Below, in pieces: positions 15,658 through 23,624 of a stretch of DNA of 46,320 nt. How positions within the stretch are numbered: the first letter of the stretch is position 1; each line of letters starts with the position of its first letter. The stretch spans positions 1 through 46,320 of the forward strand of contig JABFQN010000012.1 of assembly GCA_019685555.1 (NCBI GenBank). Direction: 5' to 3'. The notes beneath the pieces were generated by a model. It was not told the origin of the DNA, did not search any database, and was given only the letters and a program-made list of their open reading frames with translations. The position numbers were made by a program, and so were the translations under genes. The DNA comes from Candidatus Bathyarchaeota archaeon A05DMB-3 (lineage in GTDB: Archaea > Thermoproteota > Bathyarchaeia > Bathyarchaeales > Bathycorpusculaceae).

Positions 15658-18558
15658 TTAATGCTTTTCCTTGTCTTCCCAGAATTCTCTTGTTTTCAGA
15701 TACTGTATTTTTGCCTTTAAAAGATCCATGTAAAACTCTTCTTCTTTCGGGTGCATTTTTCCAAGAATTCTGAAGGCGGTTTCTGGACCGACGCCTTTCA
15801 CTTTTAGGGCTATTATGGCTTTTTTGCCATAGCTTAGGATTAGGTCGGCTGTGCGTCTTGCGTGGGCTATTTCCTTAAGCTCATCTTCGGTTAGACTTTT
15901 GTCCTCACGCCTTTTTTGCAGTATCTCTTGAAGGCGTTTCACCTCTTGGTTTGGATATAACAGTGCCAAAAGTTTTGAGCCGCACTTTTCACATGCAGGC
16001 TGTTCTGACAATTCTTTAATCTTCTTTTCACAAGTCCACTTTCCGCAGCTTATGCACATTAGTGCCGCTGTTTTCGCTTCTATCGCCCGTTTCATTTTTT
16101 CTATGTTGCTTAGCAAAATGCGTTCTGGAGCCATAAGCTCCGAGATATCTGAATATTTCGCTAGAATGTGGTAGGCTAAAGGCGTTGGATTTTCAGACCG
16201 ATATAAAGTGCTTACTTTAATTTTTCCAGCTTTAACATTTTGCATTATTTCCTTAACCTTTTCCAAATCTGCCTTTTCTAGCGTGGCTTCTCTCAAAGTC
16301 TCATCGTAAATGGGAGTTTCCCTGAACATGGCTGGCAAGCGGCTTTGCCTTTCAGGACCCATGGTTTTTCCTCTTGGCAGGGCGCCGAACCTTTCAGCCA
16401 CAAACTTCATTTTATACGCGTATGGAAACTTTGCCTCCAAATACTCCTTGAAGGCTTCTTCCACCTGCTCGTCTGTTAAGCTGAAAAGGGTGATTGGCAT
16501 TTTATCGACTTCTTGTGGCGTTAGTTTTCGCGGTGTCTCTATTAGTATGCGGTAGCCGTCGTTCCACCAGCCGACAATAAGTTCTTTATCTGAAAGCACA
16601 GCATCGAAGACCCCGCCTAAAGTGCTGTTAACAATCTCTCCGAAACAAGCATGCACTATTAAGTATTTGTCAAAAGCTTCTATAACTATGCGATTGTGGG
16701 TTGGCAACGGCGCCCCTTGCTTCAAATGTTCTTCAATTTCCCTAACAGCTTCAAACAGCTCCGTCTTATCCACTTTAAGCTTTTCAGCAATTTTCTCTGA
16801 AACAGCCTCAGTGTTTCCTAGATTTTTTAGCATTTCGCCGATTTCTTCGCGGATTTTTCCAGTTTCTTGGGCTAGGTCGAAGGGCACGGGCAGCATTTCG
16901 CCGTCCCATCCGGGTATCGCTGCAAAAGGGTCTTCTGACGGAACTACGTAAACTGTGCCAGTTTCCTCTTCTATTTGAACTATGCGCCAAACCTTTCCCC
17001 GCACGATTATGTTTAAGCCTATGCGGGCTCGCAAAGCCATAAACTCGTCGCCTAAGGTGCCAATCCGTCTGTCTGACAAGACGTTTATTATTGGGTGGCG
17101 TCTTTCGTCTGGAATCATTGAAAGGTTCTTGTAATAGTAGTCCCTTGTCTTCCGTGTTCTTCTCAAAACCCCTTCTTCCTCGTCAAACCTTAATTGGTTG
17201 AGGCTGGCTAAAAAGTGTACTACATCCAGAAGGGTTTCTTTGTCGAGGCGTCTGTAGGGGTAGGCTCTCCGTAAAATGGCTAAAAGCTCGTCTATGGCTA
17301 TGCTTCCCCCATCCATCAACACGCCTGCAACTTGATGGGCTAAAACGTCCAAGGCGTTTTCGTGAATCAAGACGGGCTCAACCTTTCCCTTGTAAGCGTT
17401 TCTAACTGCCGCCAAAGCCTCGAGGCAATCGTCTGGAAAAGCCGTTATGATTACGCCTTCGGAAAGCATGTCCAAACGGTGTCCGCTTCGACCGACCCTC
17501 TGGATTAGGCTGCCCACTTGTCTAGGCGAAAGATACTGAACAACAAGGTCTACTGTGCCGATGTCTATGCCCAACTCCAAAGTGCTGGTGCAAATTATAG
17601 CCTTCAAAACCCCAGCCTTAAAATCGTCTTCAATTTGAACGCGCTCCTCCTTTGACAATGAACCATGGTGGACGGCTATGTCACTGCGTCCAAGCTGGGT
17701 GAAGCGATGTCCAAGCATTTCAGCGACTGTTCTGCTGTTCACAAAAATCAATGTGGACTTGTGGCTGTCTATAAGCGTGGTTAGACGCCTTATCCTAGCA
17801 GCGGCTTCAGGGAGCATGCCAAGTTTTCCAGCCAATTCATAGTCGGCATCTGCTGGCGCTGGATTTTCCACTGCGTATCTGTAGCCTTTTGAAAGTGAGG
17901 CGTGGATAATCTTTATGTTTCTGTTTGCTCCAGCTATGAACTGCGCTACTTGGCTTGGGTTTCCAACAGTGGCTGACAAGCCTATCCTCTGAAAATCCTT
18001 TCCAACAACCTCACGTAGACGTTCCAAAGCCACTGTTAACTGTGTTCCCCGCTTGCTTGAAGCCAACTCGTGAACTTCATCTATGACGACATATTTCACG
18101 TGGCTTAAGTGCCCTTTCATGCGTGTGCCTGGAAGAATCGCCTGAAGCGTTTCGGGAGTTGTAACCAGCATGTGGGGTGGCGAGACTGCTTGTTTTCTCC
18201 GAAGCTTCAATTCTGTGTCGCCGTGTCTAACCTCCACTGCTATGCCAAGCCTAACAGCCCAGAAGGATAGACGCTTTAAAAGGTCACGGTTCAAAGCCCT
18301 CAAAGGCGTTACGTAAACAATTGATATGCCCTCTTCATCTATGCTCTGGATAAACATGGAGAATACGGGCAGAAGAACCGCTTCAGTTTTTCCACTCCCA
18401 GTGGGCGCAATTAAAAGAAGGTTTTCTCCAGCTAAAATATGGGGAATAGCTAAAACTTGAGGCAAAGTGGGTTTTGAAAAGCCAAGCTCAGCTAAGCCTT
18501 CCCTTATTGGCTTGGCTAGAAACCTAAAAACTTCAGAGGTGAAGGGCTTTTTCATCAC
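15658..18558 (-). CDS. lhr: Lhr-type superfamily 2 ATP-dependent helicase
   Basis: This large helicase (966 aa) is of the archaeal Lhr (large helicase-related) type. Walker A is APTGSGKT (51-58), the DEVH box is VIDEVHELASSKRG (160-163), motif III is GLSATVGN, and RecA2 shows STLELGIDIG and QRVGRSGHR. The Lhr-typical winged-helix and beta-domain region follows. Near the C-terminus is a zinc-finger-like cysteine set (CISCGKWTC and CEKC, residues about 835-860), then a helix-hairpin-helix-like LKVKGVGPETAFRIL (about 905-925). Lhr proteins unwind DNA or RNA:DNA hybrids in repair or replication restart. The zinc segment separates it from the plain Lhr core. Confidence 0.92.
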   Translation of the reverse strand: MMKKPFTSEVFRFLAKPIREGLAELGFSKPTLPQVLAIPHILAGENLLLIAPTGSGKTEAVLLPVFSMFIQSIDEEGISIVYVTPLRALNRDLLKRLSFWAVRLGIAVEVRHGDTELKLRRKQAVSPPHMLVTTPETLQAILPGTRMKGHLSHVKYVVIDEVHELASSKRGTQLTVALERLREVVGKDFQRIGLSATVGNPSQVAQFIAGANRNIKIIHASLSKGYRYAVENPAPADADYELAGKLGMLPEAAARIRRLTTLIDSHKSTLIFVNSRTVAEMLGHRFTQLGRSDIAVHHGSLSKEERVQIEDDFKAGVLKAIICTSTLELGIDIGTVDLVVQYLSPRQVGSLIQRVGRSGHRLDMLSEGVIITAFPDDCLEALAAVRNAYKGKVEPVLIHENALDVLAHQVAGVLMDGGSIAIDELLAILRRAYPYRRLDKETLLDVVHFLASLNQLRFDEEEGVLRRTRKTRDYYYKNLSMIPDERRHPIINVLSDRRIGTLGDEFMALRARIGLNIIVRGKVWRIVQIEEETGTVYVVPSEDPFAAIPGWDGEMLPVPFDLAQETGKIREEIGEMLKNLGNTEAVSEKIAEKLKVDKTELFEAVREIEEHLKQGAPLPTHNRIVIEAFDKYLIVHACFGEIVNSTLGGVFDAVLSDKELIVGWWNDGYRILIETPRKLTPQEVDKMPITLFSLTDEQVEEAFKEYLEAKFPYAYKMKFVAERFGALPRGKTMGPERQSRLPAMFRETPIYDETLREATLEKADLEKVKEIMQNVKAGKIKVSTLYRSENPTPLAYHILAKYSDISELMAPERILLSNIEKMKRAIEAKTAALMCISCGKWTCEKKIKELSEQPACEKCGSKLLALLYPNQEVKRLQEILQKRREDKSLTEDELKEIAHARRTADLILSYGKKAIIALKVKGVGPETAFRILGKMHPKEEEFYMDLLKAKIQYLKTREFWEDKEKH

Positions 18559-18676
18559 TTCGTCATTCTATCTTTTGTGGAAAAGCCACTTATCCTTTAC
18601 TGAAATTGAGCCATTAAAGCCAAATGAAAAAGAAATCAACCACATACGCATTAAAATTCTGTTGAGGAGAGATTTC

Positions 18677-19321
18677 ATGGCCGAATGGAACGATATACTG
18701 GTTTACCCCGAATATAGCCCCGAAAAACCCGATAGACTCGTTATCGAAATCGTTAAACTATTAAAAAAGCGGAAAGCCGTAAAAGTTCTCGACTTGGGCT
18801 GCGGCGCTGGCAGACATGTTGTCTATATGGCTTTACAAGCGTTTGAAGCCTACGGCGCAGACATATCAGAGACGGGTTTGAAAAAGACTAAGGAAAGACT
18901 CAAAGAAAACAGCTTAAAAGCGTTCCTCGTGAAATGTGACATGAAAGCACTGCCCTTCATTGACAATTGCTTCGACGCCACCATATGCCTAAACACCATC
19001 TACCATCAGAGACTTAGCGGAATAAGGCAAACAATATCAGAAGTCCATAGAATCCTAAGGGAAAATGGACTTTTCCTCGTCAACTTTCACTCCGAAAGAA
19101 GCCATAGGTATGGAGAAGGCATCAAAGTTGAAGAAAACACTTTTATGGACAGAAGCGGTCCTGAAAAAGGGGTTCTCCACCACTTTGTGAACCAAAAAGA
19201 GCTTGAACAGCTTTTTCAAAACTTTAGAATAGTTGAGAAGCGGTTGAATGAGAAGAAGGTGAAAAATTATTTGAGAAGCCTTTGGGAAATATTAGCGGAG
19301 AAGCCTAAAGGGTTTGGATAA
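18677..19321 (+). CDS. Class I SAM-dependent methyltransferase
   Basis: This is a 214-aa methyltransferase starting at ATG 18677 behind the SD GAGGAGA (18664-18670). The frame is open further upstream, but that part lies over the divergent lhr 5' end. Motif I is VKVLDLGCGAGRHVVYMA, the acidic strand-2 residue is in AYGADISETGL, and DMKALPFIDNCFDATICLN is the conserved downstream block. It resembles the broad Methyltransf_11/25 group with unknown acceptor. It converges on the glutamine amidotransferase gene with 6 bp between stops. Confidence 0.87.
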   Translation: MAEWNDILVYPEYSPEKPDRLVIEIVKLLKKRKAVKVLDLGCGAGRHVVYMALQAFEAYGADISETGLKKTKERLKENSLKAFLVKCDMKALPFIDNCFDATICLNTIYHQRLSGIRQTISEVHRILRENGLFLVNFHSERSHRYGEGIKVEENTFMDRSGPEKGVLHHFVNQKELEQLFQNFRIVEKRLNEKKVKNYLRSLWEILAEKPKGFG

Positions 19322-19327
19322 GGATGT

Positions 19328-20110
19328 CTACAACGTGAAAGCAAAGCTCATTTTTAAGTTTCCTTCCTCTCCATAGGAAATCGATAACTGCTCTCTAAAA
19401 CCGTCCTTTTTGAGCACTTCGCTGAACTCTTCCATTAGGGGTTCTTTTCTTGAGCAAAACACAACTTCGCCTTTCTCGTTTTTCCAAACGGTTAATCCTC
19501 TTGTTCTCCCTTTGTGAATAAGATGTAGCAGAAAACGTTTACCCTCGATTTGTAAAAGGCTTATGGTGTTTGAGCCTTCTATGGTGGAGAAAAACGCGTC
19601 TAAAGCATCTTGCCAATCAGTCTTCTCATTTAACAGTTCCTCAAAGAGGTGGAGTATAACCTCCGAATCGATAAGCTCAACCTTTTCAGACTCGAAAACG
19701 TGTTTTCCGCCAAGCTTTTCCCTAATAGCCTTATAGTTTGCCACATTTCCGTTATGGGCTGAAACTATTCTTAAACCAGAAAAGCACTGAGCCATGTAGG
19801 GCTGAGCCGTCTCCTTAAAACGGGCAGTTTCCATGAACCATGGGCTCGGCATCCGCACATGCCCCAATAGAATTGATGTGCTGGATAGCTTGCAGATTTT
19901 AGACAGCTGCTCTGCTGGTGAGCCGTTAACCTTTCCAACCTTCTTCAGCAAAACCGTTCCAGAATTGGTGATGACGGCTATTCCAGCGCCGTATCCTCCA
20001 ACGGGTTTAGACTCGTTTGGATATTGGTGTTTTTCAAGTTTTTTAAGAACCCTAAAGACCTGTGCGGTTTCTATTGGCTTTTTTAAAAAGAAGCCGAAAA
20101 TGCCACACAT
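19328..20110 (-). CDS. Class II glutamine amidotransferase domain protein
   Basis: The N-terminus MCGIFGFF presents Cys2, the Ntn-hydrolase nucleophile of class II glutamine amidotransferases (GATase type 2). Downstream blocks GHVRMPS and AHNGNVANYKAIREKLG match the glutamine-binding strands (the HNGxxxN motif), and DSEVILHLFEEL matches the next conserved helix. At 260 aa the protein is a stand-alone glutaminase domain without a synthetase partner domain, like the YafJ-type group. Ammonia acceptor and partner are unknown. It is 16 bp downstream of an HExxH protein gene and probably co-transcribed with it. Confidence 0.9.
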   Translation of the reverse strand: MCGIFGFFLKKPIETAQVFRVLKKLEKHQYPNESKPVGGYGAGIAVITNSGTVLLKKVGKVNGSPAEQLSKICKLSSTSILLGHVRMPSPWFMETARFKETAQPYMAQCFSGLRIVSAHNGNVANYKAIREKLGGKHVFESEKVELIDSEVILHLFEELLNEKTDWQDALDAFFSTIEGSNTISLLQIEGKRFLLHLIHKGRTRGLTVWKNEKGEVVFCSRKEPLMEEFSEVLKKDGFREQLSISYGEEGNLKMSFAFTL

Positions 20111-20126
20111 GGCTTACCTCTCCATT

Positions 20127-20636
20127 TTAAACTATGTAATTTCGGTCTGCCTTCTCAAAGTCTTTAACAATTTCCAAAACACGCCTAGAAGAACCAATTC
20201 TGTCAAGGGGCAACTCTTTCAACAAAACCCACGGACTGCTTCTTGCAATAGCCGTCACTAAGTGTTCTTCGCCGAAGCATTCCCTTGCAACATGATAAAC
20301 CAGCTGTCTAACCTTCAACTCTGAAAAATATCCAAGAGCGTGAAGATACTCATGGAGAAGAAGGTTATAGACCAAAGCGTTAACAACTCGCTTGGAGTTT
20401 GTGGAAGCTTCCACAGCCCGAACAAGAACCTTATTCAATATAATGTTGTTTGTTCCAATGGGGTGGTAGGCGCCCAACTGTATGGGCAAATCGTCTAAGA
20501 AAAGCATCATGCCAGCTCTGCGCTGGCTAAGGGCGAAAGCCACAGTGTCTTTAACAATCTCCCAAATCTCACCATAGCTTGAAGCCTTCTCAAGCCTCAA
20601 ACGGTAATTTTCACTGTTTGCCTCTGCATCTGCCAT
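20127..20636 (-). CDS. HExxH-motif protein, putative zinc-dependent hydrolase
   Basis: This is a 169-aa soluble protein without a recognised family name. NLLLHEYLHALGY contains HExxH (His95, Glu96, His99), the classic zinc-peptidase core, within a hydrophobic helix. NNIILNKVLVRA precedes it, as in minimal gluzincin-type folds with a strand before the active-site helix. A third metal ligand is not obvious; Glu or His downstream (for example RECFGEEHLV) are candidates. The preserved motif supports a metalloprotease or a metal-binding descendant of one. It lies in a two-gene unit with the amidotransferase. Confidence 0.7.
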   Translation of the reverse strand: MADAEANSENYRLRLEKASSYGEIWEIVKDTVAFALSQRRAGMMLFLDDLPIQLGAYHPIGTNNIILNKVLVRAVEASTNSKRVVNALVYNLLLHEYLHALGYFSELKVRQLVYHVARECFGEEHLVTAIARSSPWVLLKELPLDRIGSSRRVLEIVKDFEKADRNYIV

Positions 20637-20673
20637 TCTTTTTCGCCTTCGCCAAGCTATAGACTTTGTAAAA

Positions 20674-20683
20674 CATAAATAAT
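20674..20683 (+). promoter_or_regulatory. TATA box for the C/D box RNA
   Basis: CATAAATAAT is centred about 25 bases before position 20703, which is where the terminal stem of the predicted guide RNA begins. This matches the usual archaeal distance from TATA centre to transcription start. Confidence 0.5.
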
Positions 20684-20702
20684 TTGTTGCGTCTACTCCT
20701 TA

Positions 20703-20765
20703 TTGGACGATGAGGAGATCGAGGTACAATGAGTTGATGATTGCTTTTTCCGCTTCTGAGTCCAA
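20703..20765 (+). ncRNA. C/D box guide sRNA, predicted to target 23S C2498
   Basis: A six-base terminal stem, TTGGAC (20703-20708) with GTCCAA (20760-20765), encloses box C ATGAGGA (20710-20716; one mismatch to RUGAUGA), a 12-nt guide (20717-20728), a D'-like ATGA (20729-20732), a C'-like TTGATGA (20734-20740), a 15-nt second guide (20741-20755) and box D CTGA (20756-20759). The D' guide contains ATCGAGGT(A), complementary to the highly conserved ACCUCGAU of the 23S peptidyl-transferase centre. The base pairing with the fifth nucleotide before D' is C2498 (E. coli numbering), a site known to carry 2'-O-methylation. A TATA box stands at the right distance upstream. The second guide's target was not identified. 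Confidence 0.75.
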
Positions 20766-20788
20766 AATGCTAAATGCTTACAAATGCT
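20765..20788 (+). repeat. Three copies of AAATGCT
   Basis: AAATGCT occurs at 20765-20771, 20772-20778 and 20782-20788, directly behind the guide RNA. The first two are contiguous and the third is offset by three bases. A hairpin ACCCTTT-TTG-AAAGGGT follows at 20799-20815. Role unknown; it may belong to the sRNA 3' processing/termination region or to the end of the opposite-strand gene. Confidence 0.4.
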
Positions 20789-20837
20789 CCGCTACGAAAC
20801 CCTTTTTGAAAGGGTAAAAAGGATGGATTAGGCAGCG

Positions 20838-21059
20838 TTAGGTTTCTGATGGTCCGGTGATGTATGCCCATATGCTTACAAGGATTAGCGTCAGAAAGGC
20901 GCCTGCAAGTCCTGAAAGCATGTATCTTGTGAACACGCCTAACGATGGCAGCAGCGCTATCAATGCTGGAATCACGTAGGTGGCTGTTATGTCGGCTATG
21001 ATGCCAGCGAAGAATCCGAGAAGTGCTACGAAGGCGAAAACCTTTAACCTTTCACCCAT
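20838..21059 (-). CDS. Small two-helix membrane protein
   Basis: ATG 21059 gives a 73-aa product; it has SD AGGTGG five bases upstream. A GTG three codons earlier is the alternative. Two hydrophobic segments are seen: VFAFVALLGFFAGIIADITA and MLSGLAGAFLTLILVSIWAY. No family is recognised. It is divergent from the cdv operon across a 230-bp region, so shared regulation with cell division is conceivable but unproven. Confidence 0.65.
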   Translation of the reverse strand: MGERLKVFAFVALLGFFAGIIADITATYVIPALIALLPSLGVFTRYMLSGLAGAFLTLILVSIWAYITGPSET

Positions 21060-21074
21060 TTTTTCCACCTAGCC

Positions 21075-21089
21075 TAGAATTGAATTCTA
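21075..21089. promoter_or_regulatory. Palindrome in the cdv/small membrane protein divergent region
   Basis: TAGAATT-G-AATTCTA is a perfect 7+7 inverted repeat immediately upstream of the small membrane protein's ribosome site. It could be an operator overlapping its short leader. Confidence 0.35.
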
Positions 21090-21191
21090 AGCCTCTTTTT
21101 AGTCTAACTTACATATTTTTGTCTATTCTCGGGAAAACAGCAAAGAAGTCTTTTCATTAGAAAATTAAAGCCTAAAGCGGTTTTCCAGAGC

Positions 21192-21212
21192 CTATATATC
21201 CCTACATATATA
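21192..21212 (+). promoter_or_regulatory. Promoter region of the cdv operon
   Basis: Two TATA-like elements, CTATATAT (21192-21199) and ACATATATA (21204-21212), lie 75-95 bp upstream of the first cdv start. Either would give a transcript with a leader of roughly 50-70 bases. No gene lies between them and the TTG at 21287. Confidence 0.5.
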
Positions 21213-21286
21213 CGTGGATATTTCCAGCATATTAACAATGTATAAGATTTGTTTAAGCATTTAGCCTTTCTCTGGAGGAATCAAAC

Positions 21287-21949
21287 TTGTCAGAAAGATT
21301 TAGTAAAAGATGGGAGGAGAGACGCGACGAGCAACCCTTCACTGAACGCATCAAGGAAGCCGTGAGACCTCCAGGTCCTTTGAAGCCAAGGCTTGACATA
21401 GCTGTCCGCCGCATAGAGTTGCAAATCCAGAAGCTTGACCAGGCAGGTGAAAGGTTCAGCCAAAGAGACAAGTCGATATTTGCAAGGATAGTTGACGCTT
21501 ACACAAAGCATGACATGGCACGGGCAAACGTTTTCGCCAACGAACTAGCCGAAATTAGGAAAATGGAAAAGATGATAATGCAGGCTCGGCTGGCTCTTGA
21601 ACAAATTGTCTTAAGGTTACGCACTGTATCAGAACTTGGAGACGTAGTTTCAACCCTCGGTCCAGCAGTAAGCGTGCTCAGAGCGGTTAAAACTGGAATG
21701 GCCAACATTTTCCCAGAGGCGGAGAGGGAGTTGGGGCAGATAGGCAATTTGCTAAGCGGAATAATAGTGGAGGCTGGACAGAGCACAGGGTTATCCATAA
21801 ACTTTGAAACAGCCAACGAAGACGCCCAGAAAATCCTAACAGAAGCAGCTGCAGTTGCTGAACAGAAGATTAAGGAGAAGTTTCCAGAACTTCCAGCTGG
21901 AATACCCCAAGTGCCTTTACCTGAAAAATCTCCGACAGAAACATCTTAG
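21287..21949 (+). CDS. ESCRT-III-like protein, CdvB paralogue without winged helix
   Basis: This is a 220-aa Snf7/ESCRT-III family protein of the archaeal Cdv division machinery, expected to polymerise at the membrane neck. It starts at TTG 21287 with SD GGAGG (21274-21278). The basic N-terminal helix hairpin (RLDIAVRRIELQIQKLDQAG, then NVFANELAEIRKMEKMI and LEQIVLRLRTVSELGDVV) aligns well with the second ESCRT-III gene two genes downstream. The C-terminal tail KFPELPAGIPQVPLPEK resembles a MIM2 motif that docks on the MIT domain of CdvC/Vps4. It lacks the winged-helix tail needed to bind CdvA, as in Sulfolobus CdvB1/B2. It is the first gene of the operon. Confidence 0.9.
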   Translation: MSERFSKRWEERRDEQPFTERIKEAVRPPGPLKPRLDIAVRRIELQIQKLDQAGERFSQRDKSIFARIVDAYTKHDMARANVFANELAEIRKMEKMIMQARLALEQIVLRLRTVSELGDVVSTLGPAVSVLRAVKTGMANIFPEAERELGQIGNLLSGIIVEAGQSTGLSINFETANEDAQKILTEAAAVAEQKIKEKFPELPAGIPQVPLPEKSPTETS

Positions 21950-21966
21950 CAAAGGGAGGAATACAT

Positions 21967-22686
21967 ATGCAACAAGACCCCAATATTTTTTTGTCCATAG
22001 GGAAAACTGTTAAAGACGAGTATGGACGAGCAATAGGCGAAATTGCATCCTTCGCCGTCAAACCCAACGGTGGAGTGGACCATGTTTACATTAGGCATGC
22101 TGACGGACGTTTCATGAAATACCCTGCTGGAAGCATAAAAGTTGAAGGTTCAGAAGTAATTTATCTGTCAAACATAAAATATGAAACAGCACTCTTTTGC
22201 GACCAGATTCCACTAATATGGCGTAAAGACCAAGCTCTGAAAGAGCTTTTAGAAAAGAGGAAGATTTCCCAAGAAGTCTACGAAGATTTGCACAGCAGCT
22301 TTGAGGGAGCCCTGAATCAGTTGAAAACGGAGGCTCAAACTCTGCTGGAGAAGATTGACAAGGAGATTGAAAGGTGCAGCAACGAGATTAAAGAGTTGAA
22401 CTATGCCTTAGTTCACTTGGAAGTGGAGCATGAAATAGGGGAAATTGGCGAGCAGTCTTATAATATGGCTTTTTCGGCAATACAGGAATGTTTGAAGAGG
22501 GCTAATTCGGAAAAGGCGGATCTTGAAGGTGTAAGAAATAAGCTTTCAAACATTCTTCTAGGAGAAACTCCAAGTAAAGCGGCTGTCGAGGAAACTGTTG
22601 AAGAAGCCCCAGCTCCCACGTCTCCAAGTCTTCCAGAGCCCCCCGTTGTAGTTTACGTGAAAGAAGCAGACGAATCCAACATTTAA
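21967..22686 (+). CDS. cdvA: CdvA, membrane-recruiting cell-division protein
   Basis: CdvA recruits ESCRT-III to the division site. The N-terminal PRC-barrel-like domain (FLSIGKTVKDEYGRAIGEIASF and HVYIRHADGRFMKYP, residues 10-60) is followed by a long helical/coiled-coil region (about 80-195). An acidic, proline-rich linker ends in LPEPPVVVYVKEAD, which fits the E3B peptide that binds the winged helix of CdvB. Length 239 aa is typical. ATG 21967 has the strong SD GGGAGGA. It sits 17 bp after the CdvB paralogue and ahead of CdvB. Confidence 0.93.
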   Translation: MQQDPNIFLSIGKTVKDEYGRAIGEIASFAVKPNGGVDHVYIRHADGRFMKYPAGSIKVEGSEVIYLSNIKYETALFCDQIPLIWRKDQALKELLEKRKISQEVYEDLHSSFEGALNQLKTEAQTLLEKIDKEIERCSNEIKELNYALVHLEVEHEIGEIGEQSYNMAFSAIQECLKRANSEKADLEGVRNKLSNILLGETPSKAAVEETVEEAPAPTSPSLPEPPVVVYVKEADESNI

Positions 22687-22707
22687 GCTTCTACGAGCGT
22701 AGCGGGC

Positions 22708-22712
22708 GGAGG
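22708..22712 (+). promoter_or_regulatory. Shine-Dalgarno that points to a non-AUG start of cdvB
   Basis: GGAGG at 22708-22712 lies eight bases before ATA 22721. No ATG, GTG or TTG in the cdvB frame occurs between the upstream in-frame TAG (22700-22702) and GTG 22808, which lies 95 bases downstream of this site. Confidence 0.7.
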
Positions 22713-22720
22713 GAGCTAAA

Positions 22721-23617
22721 ATAAAGAATCCTTTCGCGGCATCCCCTCCACCACTACGAGAAGTTATAACCAAATCAGTTTATAAGCTGAGAATCCAGCA
22801 GCAAAGAGTGGTTCAAGCATCTTTAAGGCTTAAGGAAAGAGACAAACGCTTATTCCAAACATGTGTGACAGCGCTGAAAGCCAACAATAAGGAGAGAGCC
22901 GCCATATGTGCAAACGAACTGGCGGAGGTCCGCAAATTAATCAGCTTTCTCCAGCAAGTGGAACTTGCCATTGAAAGGGTTATCCTCCGCCTTGAAACAA
23001 TGAAAGAGTTAAGCGACATAGTTATAGACCTAAAACCTGCATTAAAAACCCTTCAAAGCGTTTCGAAACAACTTTTCGAAATTATGCCAGAAGTTTCGTC
23101 GGAAATAAGCGAAATCAACGACGTCATAGGAGAGACAATCTATTCTACAAGGATGTCTGCCGAGAACGTGGTGATTCCAGTTGACAGAGTTACGCCAGCC
23201 GGAGAGCAAATCTTAGATGAAGTCTCAAGCTTCTTGGAAAAAAGGTTGGCTGAAAAGCTTCCGGAGCCGCCCGCTACGCAGGAAGCGCCAAAAGTGAAAC
23301 AGGCGGAGACCCATATTAAACAGATGGTTGCCTTAGCTGCGGCATGTTCCCAGACTGTAGGCGGAGAAACCGTTGAAGAGAAAGAAAACCGTTCTGAAAA
23401 CCTAATTTCTTTTAGAAAGGCTGAGATTCAAGAGATTTCGCTTAAGGTTGGAAAACCCTCGCTTGAGGAAGCCCTTCTAGAATATGTGAGAAAAAGCGGT
23501 GGAGAAATTGACCTTATGCGTTGTTCCCGCGAGTTGGGCGCTTCGTATGAGGAGGTTGAGAAGGCTCTGCAGAATCTGGGAGCAAAGGGTAAAATAAAGA
23601 TTGAAGCTAGAAGGTGA
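22721..23617 (+). CDS. cdvB: CdvB, ESCRT-III protein with winged-helix tail
   Basis: This is the CdvB-type ESCRT-III protein. The Snf7 core (SPPPLREVITKSVYKLRIQQ, then ICANELAEVRKLISFLQQ and ERVILRLETMKELSDI) aligns with the paralogue upstream. KLPEPPA may be MIM2-like. The C-terminal 50 residues (SLEEALLEYVRKSGGEIDLM, then LGASYEEVEKALQNLGAKGK) form the winged helix that binds CdvA. The Snf7 homology begins well before GTG 22808, so that codon would truncate helix 1. The best start is ATA 22721 (298 aa), eight bases after GGAGG; a sequencing error is the alternative. CdvC follows closely. Confidence 0.88.
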   Translation: MKNPFAASPPPLREVITKSVYKLRIQQQRVVQASLRLKERDKRLFQTCVTALKANNKERAAICANELAEVRKLISFLQQVELAIERVILRLETMKELSDIVIDLKPALKTLQSVSKQLFEIMPEVSSEISEINDVIGETIYSTRMSAENVVIPVDRVTPAGEQILDEVSSFLEKRLAEKLPEPPATQEAPKVKQAETHIKQMVALAAACSQTVGGETVEEKENRSENLISFRKAEIQEISLKVGKPSLEEALLEYVRKSGGEIDLMRCSRELGASYEEVEKALQNLGAKGKIKIEARR

Positions 23618-23624
23618 AGCCTTC

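Noticed and set aside
20741-20755. Assignment of a target to the second guide of the C/D box RNA
   Set aside because: The complementary sequence could not be matched from memory to a known rRNA or tRNA site, and the guide is longer than usual, so no target is claimed.
20799-20815. Hairpin ACCCTTT-TTG-AAAGGGT as an intrinsic terminator
   Set aside because: Neither strand shows a T-run directly after the hairpin, so terminator function is not supported.
22808-23617. GTG 22808 as the start of cdvB
   Set aside because: It would remove about 29 residues of helix 1 that align with the paralogous ESCRT-III protein, and it has no SD at a proper distance.
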